From: an uncultured Clostridia bacterium
Lineage (GTDB): Bacteria > Bacillota > Clostridia > TANB77 > CAG-508
Reading direction: 5' to 3'
Assembly: GCA_934120315.1 (NCBI GenBank)
Contig: CAKOTX010000010.1
Span: 1 to 39,663, forward strand
Length of the DNA stretch: 39,663 bases
Numbering within the stretch: the stretch's first letter is position 1; each line of letters opens with the position of its first letter. The notes under the pieces were generated by a model. The model was not told where the DNA came from, did not search any database, and saw nothing but the letters and a program-made list of their open reading frames with translations. Made by a program: the position numbers and the translations under genes. Of this stretch, positions 8,252 to 16,399 are shown piece by piece.

Positions 8252-9844
8252 CTATAATTGACTCATAATTTGATTAAAATTATCTTGTCTTTTTATTTTA
8301 TTTGTAGTAGTTTTTATAAGTGGCTCTTCACTTATAATCACACCTTTTATAGCCTTATATCTTGGCATTTCTTGATTGATTTCCTTCACTTTTTCATTGA
8401 TAATTTTGTATACATCTGCACTTTCTTGAACATTGTACATATCTTTCATCAACTCTTGATTGTATACAACTTTAGCAAAGATTTTTATATTATTTTTATC
8501 TTCTGAAACTGGCTTTCCAAAAATAAATGATTCTTCTACACCATCAATTCTATTAATTCTGCTTTCCATTTCTTCTGGAAAAATATTTTTACCATTTTTT
8601 AATACTATAACACTCTTTTTTCTGCCACATATAAATATGTATCCATCTTTATCAATTCTTGCTAAATCACCTGTATTAAACCAACCATCTTTTAAAACCT
8701 TATCTGTTTCTTCTTTATTTTCATAATAGCCTAACATGATACTTGGACCTTTTACAACTAATTCTCCCATTCCTGTTTCATCACAATTTATTACTTTTGC
8801 TTCAACACTTGGGACTGCAATTCCTACTGAACCTGTTCTATAATGTGCATTTGTACCAACTGCAATAACAGGTGATGTTTCTGTTAATCCATATCCTTGA
8901 ACTAAATTAATTCCTAAATCTCTATAGTTTTTTTCAATTGTTGGATCTAGACTTGCTGCACCACTTATTAGCAATTTTACATGCCCACCTAGCAAGTCTT
9001 TAGCATTTTCTTTATTTTTGCTTATAATTTTGTATATTCTTTCATAAATTGCTGGAACAGATGCCATTACAGATACTTTATATTCGTTCATATTTTCCAT
9101 AATATGTCTTATTCCATCACAAAATACTGTTTGAGCCCCTGAATATAATGCAAACAAAAATCCTACAGTACATTCAAACACATGATGTATTGGTAAAAAT
9201 GATAAAAATACATCATCTGAATTAACATCTAATATTGATGAAATATCCATCAAATTTGATACTAAGTTTTTATGTGATAATGCAACTATCTTTGATGCTG
9301 ATGTTGTTCCAGATGTAAAAAGCATAATGTTCATCTTCTCATTATCAATTTTGGCATCTATAAATTCTCTGTTTCCTTGTTTAATTAATTGTTCACCTTT
9401 TTTTATCAATTCTTGTTCTTCATTTTCCATAGAAATTAAGTATTTTAGTTTTCCTACTTTTTCTTCTAATATTTTTTTCAAACTATCTTCATATTTTTTA
9501 GTATAGAAAATTGCTTCTATTTCTGAACGTTCAATTAAACTTCTTAATTCGTTTTCTGGCAAAGATTTATCTAATGGCACTACTGTTCCTGTTCCACATA
9601 CTATTGATAAATATGCTATTTCCCATTCATATCTATTTTCTCCAATAACACCTATTCGCTTGCCTTTTAGCCCCATATCTATCAATGCTGTCCCTAAACC
9701 ATCTATCATATCTCTTACTTGTTTATGTGTTATTTCTTTATATTTTCCTTGTTCTATTCTTATTTTATATGCTATTTTTTCTGGATATTTTTCTCCTGAT
9801 TTTTTTAGCATGTCTTTTAAATCTGTTATTTTATTTGTCTCCAT
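8252..9844 (-). CDS. AMP-forming long-chain acyl-CoA (or acyl-ACP) synthetase
   Basis: Member of the ANL adenylating family that activates fatty acids as acyl-AMP and transfers them to a thiol. Core motifs are in order: phosphate loop TSGTTSASKIV, YGLTETSP, GWFNTGDLARID, the hinge GRKKSVIVLKNGKNIFPEE and the C-terminal lysine region TTTNKIKRQ. No transmembrane segment is evident. Start choice: an upstream in-frame ATG at 9857-9859 contains the AGGAGG (9851-9856) within its own first codons. The ATG at 9842-9844 is 6 bases after that site and gives METNKITDLKDML, 530 residues. As first gene of the lipid operon it may recycle exogenous or released fatty acids. CoA or ACP as acceptor cannot be told from sequence. 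Confidence 0.88.
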   Translation of the reverse strand: METNKITDLKDMLKKSGEKYPEKIAYKIRIEQGKYKEITHKQVRDMIDGLGTALIDMGLKGKRIGVIGENRYEWEIAYLSIVCGTGTVVPLDKSLPENELRSLIERSEIEAIFYTKKYEDSLKKILEEKVGKLKYLISMENEEQELIKKGEQLIKQGNREFIDAKIDNEKMNIMLFTSGTTSASKIVALSHKNLVSNLMDISSILDVNSDDVFLSFLPIHHVFECTVGFLFALYSGAQTVFCDGIRHIMENMNEYKVSVMASVPAIYERIYKIISKNKENAKDLLGGHVKLLISGAASLDPTIEKNYRDLGINLVQGYGLTETSPVIAVGTNAHYRTGSVGIAVPSVEAKVINCDETGMGELVVKGPSIMLGYYENKEETDKVLKDGWFNTGDLARIDKDGYIFICGRKKSVIVLKNGKNIFPEEMESRINRIDGVEESFIFGKPVSEDKNNIKIFAKVVYNQELMKDMYNVQESADVYKIINEKVKEINQEMPRYKAIKGVIISEEPLIKTTTNKIKRQDNFNQIMSQL

Positions 9845-9902
9845 TTCTTTCCTCCTCATTTGTCTTTAAAATTTTAACACATTTTCTTTTGTTTGAGGAT
9901 TG

Positions 9903-9918
9903 TACTGGGAGGTCAGTA
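9903..9918. promoter_or_regulatory. Short dyad upstream of the lipid operon, possible operator
   Basis: The 16 bases read TACTGACCTCCCAGTA on the minus strand, with perfect 5-base arms TACTG/CAGTA around a 6-base centre. It lies about 60 bases upstream of the ligase start. Its form recalls TetR-family operators of the TGACC/GGTCA type, some of which control fatty acid genes. No convincing -35/-10 pair was found next to it, so an operator role is inference. Confidence 0.3.
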
Positions 9919-9924
9919 TAAAAA

Positions 9925-9987
9925 GCAAAAAAAAGAGCCTGTCCTTAAATTAACATTTGCTAATTTAAGGACCGACCCCATTTTCGC
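9925..9987. repeat. Intergenic palindromic element, copy 1 (left arm degenerate)
   Basis: The inner arms GTCCTTAAATTA (9941-9952) and TAATTTAAGGAC (9961-9972) pair perfectly over 12 bases with an 8-base loop. The right arm continues as CGACCCCATTTTCGC, and the left continuation has decayed. It shares its right arm with the elements at 17274-17333 and 26927-26995. It lies between the end of the L,D-transpeptidase gene and the lipid operon, where the hairpin could also act as a transcription stop. Confidence 0.75.
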
Positions 9988-9997
9988 AATATTCAAT

Positions 9998-10852
9998 TTA
10001 ATCTATTGGTGGCAACTCTTCTGCTGGCACTGTATTTTTATTTGCTGGTCTTGTATAATCCATCCAAGGATTATTATTATCTGGATCTGTTGGATCCCAA
10101 CCTCTTACTTCTTCGTCATCAGAAATTTTTTGAGCAGTTGGCTTTCCTAAAGGTCCTGGATTTGGATCAGAATAAAACTCAACTTGACTTCCAGCTTTAC
10201 AATTGTCATATATCCATTTTGCATCTTGTACTGTTAAACGTATACATCCAGCTGATGCCTTAGTTCCTAATTTATCATATTCACAATATTCTAGTGTAGA
10301 CTTGTCTTTACTTGTATATGGTACAGAATGGAATAAAATGCTTCCTTTTATTCTAACATAATATTGTGCCCATACATTTCCAACCATTTGGCCCCAAGTC
10401 CATCTATCCCATTTCCCATTAGGAATAGTATATGTTCCACTTGTTGGTGTGGCTTTTCCTGTTGAACATACCATTGCCCTTACTGGAATTGTATATTCGC
10501 CATCTTCATCTTTTGAATAGATTGTAACAACATTTTGCTCTAAATTTACTTTTATATAATAAATTCCTTGTTTTGAATTTGTAACATTTGAAACGGGTGT
10601 TACTTTATTTTCTTCTGGCTCAACCCCAACTTCAGATTCAGCTCCATTTTCCGTTTCTTCATCTTGTACTTCTTCTTTTGGTTCTTCTGGAATCTCTCCT
10701 GTTTGTGCTACAGGCTCACTTTCTGCCTGATAATCTACATCACTAGTTTTAGCTACACTAACTGTCTTATTTTTTACTACAATAACTATCATCGCAACTA
10801 CTAGAAGTACTAGTAAAATTGCGACTAATATGTATTTTTGCTTTTTATCCAT
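9998..10852 (-). CDS. Membrane-anchored L,D-transpeptidase (YkuD domain)
   Basis: Cell-wall enzyme that forms 3-3 cross-links or attaches proteins to peptidoglycan by L,D-transpeptidation. Layout in 284 residues: a short basic N-terminus, one membrane segment (about 7-27), an acidic Glu/Pro-rich spacer (about 40-85) and a YkuD domain (about 97-227). The active-site region has H175 in ILFHSVPY and C203 in SAGCIRL. The common S-H-G-C-I-R motif is S-A-G-C-I-R here, with the nucleophilic Cys and the Arg kept. The tail is rich in Asp, Asn and Pro. It starts 17 bases after the P-type ATPase gene, so both may share a transcript. An AAGGGG site precedes the ATG. Confidence 0.9.
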   Translation of the reverse strand: MDKKQKYILVAILLVLLVVAMIVIVVKNKTVSVAKTSDVDYQAESEPVAQTGEIPEEPKEEVQDEETENGAESEVGVEPEENKVTPVSNVTNSKQGIYYIKVNLEQNVVTIYSKDEDGEYTIPVRAMVCSTGKATPTSGTYTIPNGKWDRWTWGQMVGNVWAQYYVRIKGSILFHSVPYTSKDKSTLEYCEYDKLGTKASAGCIRLTVQDAKWIYDNCKAGSQVEFYSDPNPGPLGKPTAQKISDDEEVRGWDPTDPDNNNPWMDYTRPANKNTVPAEELPPID

Positions 10853-10869
10853 TTTAATTCCCCTTATAT

Positions 10870-13587
10870 TTACTCATCCTTTGCTGTATTGACTTTAAAT
10901 AACTTCATTAATTCAACTATAACAACTGGTGCAATAATCAATAATACGGTTTCAATGATATTTCCAACTGGTAAAATTGGAATACTAAATATTTCTCTTA
11001 ATTGAGGTATTACTAAGATAACTCCCATTAATAATGCTGATATAACAACAGCATAAATCAAAATACTGTTTCCTAATATACCTGTTTTAAATATTGAATT
11101 TTTATTATCACGTATATTAAATACATGAATTAATTCTGAAAATGCTAATACTGTAAATGCCATTGTTTGTCCAACTTCTATTTTTGTTTCTTCTAATGTA
11201 AGATTTCCTATAGCTGTTTTTGTTGAACCTATTCCAATTAAATATGCTGCAAGTGTAAGTAATCCTATCATAAATCCTTGATATACTATTCTAAATGTTC
11301 TACCTTTTGTGAATATTCCTTCGTCTTTCTTTACTGGCCTTCTATCCATTATGTCTTTATTAGCTGGATCAAATGCTAATGCAAGTGCAGGGAATGTGTC
11401 TGTTACAAGGTTAATCCATAAAATATGAATTGGTAATAATACTTGTATCATTGAAATATCATATATTCCAAACACTCTTCCTATTGTTGGTGCAAATAAT
11501 GTTGCTAATAATAATACAATAACTTCTCCAACATTACATGAAAGCAAGAATTGAATTACTTTTAAAATATTATCATAAATACGTCTTCCTTCTTCTACTG
11601 CTGATACTATTGTTGCAAAATTATCATCTGTTAAAATAACATCTGCAGCTTCTTTGGCAACTTCTGTTCCTACTTTACCCATCGCACAACCAATGTCTGC
11701 TGTTTTTAATGCAGGGCTATCATTTACTCCATCACCTGTCATTGCAACTATTTCGCCATTTTTCTGCCATGCTTTTACAATACGTACTTTGTGTTCTGGT
11801 GAAACTCTTGCATATACTGAATATTTTCTAACATCTTTTGCTAATTGTTCGTCAGATATTTTATCTAATTCCAATCCTGTTAATGCTTCATTATCGTTTT
11901 CTAATATTCCAATTTTCTTAGCAATAGCAACCGCTGTAGCCTTATGGTCACCTGTTATCATTACTGTTTTTATTCCAGCATGTTTACATTTTTCTACTGC
12001 TTTTTTTGCTTCTTCTCTTGGTGGATCTATCATTCCTACCATTCCTATAAATGTTAATCCACTTTCTAGATTTTCCATTTCATATTTTGATGGTACATGG
12101 TCTATTTCTTTATATGCAAATGCCAATACTCTTAAAGCTTCATTTGCCATATGTTCATTATTGGTTCTAATCCATTCTGCATAATCACTTAAATTGTGTC
12201 TTACACTTCCTTTATATAAATAAGAATCACATTTTCTTAAGATTTCATCTAGTCCACCTTTTGTGTACACTATATATTTTCCATCTTTTCCATTTACTGT
12301 TGACATTAATTTTCTATTAGAATCAAATGGAACTTCTGCAACTCTTGGATTTTCTCTCATAATTGATACTGGATAATCTAACTTTAAAGCTAAATCTACT
12401 AATGCAGTTTCTGTTGGATCTCCTGCAATTTCTCCATTTTCTAATACTCTTGAATCATTACATAACATACAATCATATATTAATTTTCTAAAATCTTCAT
12501 TTGTTTCTGCTTTTTCAATATCTGCTGTAACATCATTACAGAATATTTTTTCTACTGTCATTTTATTTTGTGTTAATGTTCCTGTTTTATCTGAACAAAT
12601 AACTGTACTGCTTCCTAAGGTCTCTACTGCTGGTAATTTTTTTACTATCGCATTTTTCTTTACCATTTTTTGTACACCTATTGCAAGTACAATTGTTGAT
12701 ACTGCAACTAATCCCTCTGGAATTACTGCTACTGCTAGTGATACAGCTGTCATAAACATATTGATAATTTCTTTTCCTTGTAATAACCCAATTACAAATA
12801 TTACTGCACATATTGTTAATGCTGCCATTCCAAGTGTTTTTCCTAAGCTGTTTAATTTCTTTTGAAGTGGTGTTTCTTGGTCTTCTGTTTGATTTATCAT
12901 GTCTGCTATTTTTCCAACTTCAGTATTCATACCAGTTTTTACAACAATAGCTTTACCTCTACCATATGTTATTAAACTTGATGAAAATAACATATTTTTT
13001 CTATCTCCAACCCCTACTTCTGTCTCTTGAATTGCATCTGTTCTTTTTTCTACTGGAACTGATTCTCCTGTAAGTGATGCTTCTTGTGCTTTTAAGTTAA
13101 CAGCTTCTATTACTCTTAAATCTGCTGATATATAATCACCAGTTTCTATTATAACTAAATCTCCTGGTACTAATTCTCTTGCTGGAATTGCTGTTTCTTT
13201 TCCATCTCTTATTACCTTCGCAGCATGTGCACTTAATTTTTTTAGTGCCTCTAATGATTTTTCTGCTTTACTTTCTTGTGCAACTCCTATTACAGCATTT
13301 AATAATACTACTATTAATATTATTACTGTGTCTGTAAATCCTTCTCCTTGCATTACTCCAACTACTCCAGAAACAATTGCTGCAATTATCAATACTATTA
13401 TTGAAAAATCTTTAAATTGATCAATAAATTTTTGAATTAATGATTCTTTCTTCTTTTCTTTTAATTCATTTAGTCCATATTTAGCTCTATTTTCTTCTAC
13501 TTTTTTTGAGCTTAATCCGCTTTCTTTGTTTGTTCCAAGCTCTTTTTCAACTTCCTCTACAGTTTTGTTAAACCACTGTTTTCCCAT
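10870..13587 (-). CDS. Calcium-type P-type ATPase (P2A family)
   Basis: ATP-driven cation pump of the inner membrane, most like bacterial SERCA-type calcium exporters. Numbering from the chosen start, the landmarks are TGES (about 173), PEGL in membrane helix M4 (about 290), the phosphorylated Asp in DKTGTLT (about 333) and TGDGVNDSPALKTADIG in the hinge. In M6, NLVTDTFPALALAFD carries the Asn and Asp that coordinate calcium in this family. The C-terminal membrane block is complete. Start choice: the frame also has an ATG 6 bases upstream, but AAGGA lies 2 bases from that one and 8 from this one (MGKQWFNKTVEE), giving 905 residues. Calcium specificity is by family; manganese is possible. Confidence 0.9.
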   Translation of the reverse strand: MGKQWFNKTVEEVEKELGTNKESGLSSKKVEENRAKYGLNELKEKKKESLIQKFIDQFKDFSIIVLIIAAIVSGVVGVMQGEGFTDTVIILIVVLLNAVIGVAQESKAEKSLEALKKLSAHAAKVIRDGKETAIPARELVPGDLVIIETGDYISADLRVIEAVNLKAQEASLTGESVPVEKRTDAIQETEVGVGDRKNMLFSSSLITYGRGKAIVVKTGMNTEVGKIADMINQTEDQETPLQKKLNSLGKTLGMAALTICAVIFVIGLLQGKEIINMFMTAVSLAVAVIPEGLVAVSTIVLAIGVQKMVKKNAIVKKLPAVETLGSSTVICSDKTGTLTQNKMTVEKIFCNDVTADIEKAETNEDFRKLIYDCMLCNDSRVLENGEIAGDPTETALVDLALKLDYPVSIMRENPRVAEVPFDSNRKLMSTVNGKDGKYIVYTKGGLDEILRKCDSYLYKGSVRHNLSDYAEWIRTNNEHMANEALRVLAFAYKEIDHVPSKYEMENLESGLTFIGMVGMIDPPREEAKKAVEKCKHAGIKTVMITGDHKATAVAIAKKIGILENDNEALTGLELDKISDEQLAKDVRKYSVYARVSPEHKVRIVKAWQKNGEIVAMTGDGVNDSPALKTADIGCAMGKVGTEVAKEAADVILTDDNFATIVSAVEEGRRIYDNILKVIQFLLSCNVGEVIVLLLATLFAPTIGRVFGIYDISMIQVLLPIHILWINLVTDTFPALALAFDPANKDIMDRRPVKKDEGIFTKGRTFRIVYQGFMIGLLTLAAYLIGIGSTKTAIGNLTLEETKIEVGQTMAFTVLAFSELIHVFNIRDNKNSIFKTGILGNSILIYAVVISALLMGVILVIPQLREIFSIPILPVGNIIETVLLIIAPVVIVELMKLFKVNTAKDE

Positions 13588-13653
13588 TTGCATCTTCCTT
13601 TCATTATAGGTTGTCCATCGTTTGTAACCTTATATTATGTAACTTTCTGCTAA

Positions 13654-13699
13654 CAAAAAAACTTCTAAAGAAAAAAGGTTCAATTTTTTCTTTAAAAGT
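13654..13699 (-). terminator. Intrinsic terminator between tRNA-Glu and the P-ATPase gene
   Basis: Arms 13661-13676 and 13684-13699 match at 15 of 16 positions around a 7-base loop. On the minus strand the stem is followed by seven T (13660-13654). It would end the tRNA-Glu transcript, or act as a leader attenuator for the P-ATPase gene 74 bases further on. The stem is very AT-rich. Confidence 0.65.
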
Positions 13700-13800
13700 C
13701 TCGTTTACTTATTATATCCAAAGCTTGTTAACCAGATTTTCTAAAAAATCGCGACTGTTGATTAACAATTTAAAACTACTCCCCTTTAAGGTTACATATA

Positions 13801-13875
13801 TGGTGACCCGTACGAGAATCGAACTCATGATTCCACCTTGAGAGGGTGGCGTCTTAACCGCTTGACCAACGGGCC
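13801..13875 (-). tRNA. tRNA-Glu (anticodon CTC)
   Basis: The minus strand folds as a complete cloverleaf. The acceptor GGCCCGT pairs with ACGGGTC (one G-T pair), the anticodon stem CCACC/GGTGG encloses the loop CTCTCAA with anticodon CTC, and GTTCGATTC forms the T loop. The 3' CCA is encoded (13801-13803). It should read GAG glutamate codons. It has its own consensus promoter upstream and a hairpin terminator downstream. Confidence 0.93.
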
Positions 13876-13892
13876 ATTTAATTTACTATACA

Positions 13893-13921
13893 TTTATATC
13901 ATATTTTCTTATGTTAGTCAA
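13893..13921 (-). promoter_or_regulatory. Sigma-A-type promoter of tRNA-Glu
   Basis: On the minus strand TTGACT (13916-13921) and TATAAA (13893-13898) are separated by exactly 17 bases, with a TG just before the -10. The tRNA begins 18 bases after the -10. Confidence 0.75.
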
Positions 13922-13931
13922 TTATTTTTTC

Positions 13932-13979
13932 TAAAAAAATAAGATAATATTTAATCTTTTAAATCAAATATTATCTTAT
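13932..13979 (-). terminator. Intrinsic terminator after the VirD4-like gene
   Basis: A perfect 14-base stem (13966-13979 with 13939-13952) and 13-base loop is followed on the minus strand by a run of T (complement of 13933-13938). It begins 19 bases after the stop codon of the VirD4-like gene and makes that gene a separate transcription unit together with its promoter at 16356-16384. Confidence 0.8.
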
Positions 13980-13997
13980 AATTTATATTTAGACTTT

Positions 13998-16322
13998 TTA
14001 TTCCATTTTCTTTTTCTTAAAGTTAACTACAATTGCATTTTCATTATCAAATTCAAAATTTGCATCTGTGTTATCTGTTTGAACTGGGTTGATTTCATCT
14101 CTATCATCTACGAAATTTATATGTTTTGGATCAAACTTTTGTCTTGTAGAATCATTTGAATCATCACTTGTTGCAACTCCGGGTGTAAATCTAGCAAAAT
14201 TGTACATTTTAACTGGTTGCTCTTCTTTGTGTTTTGAAGCAATAAAATCAAATTTTCCTTCTCCTACACAGAAGCCTCCACCTTCAGTTTTTAACTTAAC
14301 AGCTGCAAATTTAAATGATAATGTTCCTAATTTATTTGCTGCAAAATAATTTGCCCAATCATATTTTACACCAGTATATTTAGCATCATATGCTAATTTA
14401 TTGGTATCAAAACTATTTCCATATACCCATTCTCTCTTCTTAGTGAATTCTCTTTCCCACCAATCTAATTCTTTTGGTGTTGCATCACCCATAAATATCT
14501 TACTTGCACAGTTTGATAATATTGTGTCTTGATATTTCATTTTTGGTGAATTTCCTTCTAGTTGTGCTAAGTTTTGAGCTGTAATTGTTGTACCTACTTT
14601 ATATTTACGATATAAAGTAAATATCGCTTCAGTATCTTTGCAAATAAAGTCTGGGAATTCATCTATATATAAGAAATGAGGTACTCTACTGCTTTCGTTT
14701 CCAGGTCTTCTTAACACTGCATTTTGCATTGATAAGATAAAGAATAATCCAAATGCTTGATGACTTGTTCTACCTAAATCTCCTCTTCTTGTACAAACTA
14801 ATGTAACTTCTCCATTTGCTAATGCTTTATCAAAATCTATATTATTATATCTATTACATAATATATTTTTTACTCCAGGCATTCTTAGTAAATTGTCTAA
14901 TTGTGCTACAGCCAAGTAAATATATTTTGCTGTTTCTTTTCTTCCTTGACTATTTGCATAGAAATTTCTTCTGAAATATGTAATTTGTGTGCTATATTTT
15001 TCTGCTAATTCAGGATCATTTCTCATTATTTCACACATTTTTTCAATCAAATCAAAATTTGTAAGCATTTTTAACATATCTTCAAGATTTGGAATGTTTC
15101 CTCCATTTAATCTTGGATACATTTCTTTAAGCATAATTGTTACATTTTCCAATGCTTGTATAATAAATTCTTCTCTATATACCTCTTCTTGTTCTAGTTC
15201 TCTACTTGAACACATTCCTTTTAATACTGAGGAAATTGTAACTGCTATTTTAGTTGCATCATCATATACAAATGGATTTAATCCCATAGATTCTGAATTT
15301 AATGGATCTATTAAATTGTATTTTATATGATAATTTTTACATACACTCATTATTCTTGATGTTGATTCAAAATCTGGCGAAATAGATGTAATTCCTAAAT
15401 CTCTATATACTAAGTCATTTCCAATTGAAGCTAATATCATTTTATTCATGTATACTTTGTATACATCTTCTTTTCCTTCTGTAGGAGTAATCATATTTAA
15501 ACTAAAGTTTTCATTTAAATAATCATTGTCATATGGTCTATTTAATCTTGCAATTCCTGTTTTTAATGCTGTATATCCCATTTCTTTTGCATTTGCTCTA
15601 TAAAATGCTTTTTTCTCTAAATCTTTCGCCATCATTGGTTCTAATATTAATGATGTCTTTCCTGTTCCAGAACCACCACATGCAAGTAATGATTGATATC
15701 TACATTTTTCTGCAAATACCATTTTATTTCCATTTTCGAAATCACTACACATGTACATATCACATGTAAATGGTCCATGTCCAGCTTTAGTATTAGCTAA
15801 GCTAATTCCTTTATAATCCCAAATTGATCTGAATGAATCTTTACTATCATCTATTCCAAACTTAATCCATTTGAACATTTGATAAAATGTTGTTAGTGGG
15901 AAGTATAATGCCAATGCTGTAAGTGCTGGCTTTATTAATTCTGAATATCCTGTTACTAGTTCTGTATATCCTGGCAAAGAAATTAAAAATAGCCACATTC
16001 CTTGGTTTACCCATTGGGTTATCATTGATATTGCAACAATATACAATGTAACTGCATATGTATAGAATAGTGTTACCTTCATGTTTTTTGATGTAGCAAA
16101 TTCTGATGTAGGTGAAAACAAATATGCAAATACTGGGCACGCCATTGCTAAGGTGTATTTAAATGGCCCCCAATATGATACTGATACACCAGTGAATATC
16201 ATAAATAACATTTCCACTAATCTATCTACTACTATGTATAATGATATTAATGTTAATATATATGTTGCAAATGTATTTCTACTTGCATTAATTTTTTTTA
16301 AAAATTTATCTATAATCTTCAT
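13998..16322 (-). CDS. VirD4/TraG-family type IV coupling ATPase, isolated
   Basis: Related to coupling proteins that bring DNA or protein to type IV secretion channels. The 774-residue form has several hydrophobic segments in the first 150 residues, then a RecA-like motor with Walker A GGSGTGKTS (about 216-224) and Walker B FLYIDE (about 550-555). Between them is NLIDPLNSESMGLNPF, typical of TraG-like ATPases. The C-terminus ends in a basic KKKK tail. Start choice: an upstream ATG at 16335-16337 has no ribosome site, whereas AAAGGG within that extension lies 7 bases before this ATG (MKIIDKFLKK). It has its own promoter and terminator. No relaxase, VirB4, VirB6 or other transfer gene is in the window, so its substrate is unknown. 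It could be a lone remnant or a conserved chromosomal system. Confidence 0.82.
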   Translation of the reverse strand: MKIIDKFLKKINASRNTFATYILTLISLYIVVDRLVEMLFMIFTGVSVSYWGPFKYTLAMACPVFAYLFSPTSEFATSKNMKVTLFYTYAVTLYIVAISMITQWVNQGMWLFLISLPGYTELVTGYSELIKPALTALALYFPLTTFYQMFKWIKFGIDDSKDSFRSIWDYKGISLANTKAGHGPFTCDMYMCSDFENGNKMVFAEKCRYQSLLACGGSGTGKTSLILEPMMAKDLEKKAFYRANAKEMGYTALKTGIARLNRPYDNDYLNENFSLNMITPTEGKEDVYKVYMNKMILASIGNDLVYRDLGITSISPDFESTSRIMSVCKNYHIKYNLIDPLNSESMGLNPFVYDDATKIAVTISSVLKGMCSSRELEQEEVYREEFIIQALENVTIMLKEMYPRLNGGNIPNLEDMLKMLTNFDLIEKMCEIMRNDPELAEKYSTQITYFRRNFYANSQGRKETAKYIYLAVAQLDNLLRMPGVKNILCNRYNNIDFDKALANGEVTLVCTRRGDLGRTSHQAFGLFFILSMQNAVLRRPGNESSRVPHFLYIDEFPDFICKDTEAIFTLYRKYKVGTTITAQNLAQLEGNSPKMKYQDTILSNCASKIFMGDATPKELDWWEREFTKKREWVYGNSFDTNKLAYDAKYTGVKYDWANYFAANKLGTLSFKFAAVKLKTEGGGFCVGEGKFDFIASKHKEEQPVKMYNFARFTPGVATSDDSNDSTRQKFDPKHINFVDDRDEINPVQTDNTDANFEFDNENAIVVNFKKKKME

Positions 16323-16355
16323 TATTTTCCCTTTCATTTTTTATCATACACATAT

Positions 16356-16384
16356 ATTATCCTACAAAACTCCTAAAATTACAA
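16356..16384 (-). promoter_or_regulatory. Sigma-A-type promoter of the VirD4-like gene
   Basis: On the minus strand TTGTAA (16379-16384) and GATAAT (16356-16361) are 17 bases apart, about 33 bases upstream of the chosen ATG. The -10 matches 5 of 6 consensus bases and the -35 matches 4. Confidence 0.55.
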
Positions 16385-16399
16385 GCTTTTTTGACAATT

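Noticed and set aside
8258..9921. Plus-strand open frames opposite the acyl-CoA ligase
   Set aside because: They are Leu/Ile/Phe-rich antisense shadows of AT-rich coding DNA with no ribosome binding sites.
9925..9987. CRISPR-like repeat because of the recurring GGTCGGTCC palindromes
   Set aside because: The copies are kilobases apart, are single, have no regular spacers and no cas genes nearby.
12587..12811. Frameshifted or separate small gene within the P-ATPase
   Set aside because: The P-ATPase frame is intact through this part; the Cys/Asn/Ser-rich frame is a shadow.
13594..13800. Riboswitch in the P-ATPase leader
   Set aside because: A hairpin with a T run is present, but I could not recognise conserved elements of the yybP-ykoY, M-box or other metal riboswitches.
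13998..16322. Part of an integrative conjugative element
   Set aside because: No relaxase, integrase, VirB4 or other transfer gene is visible in the window, and neighbouring genes are housekeeping with similar composition.
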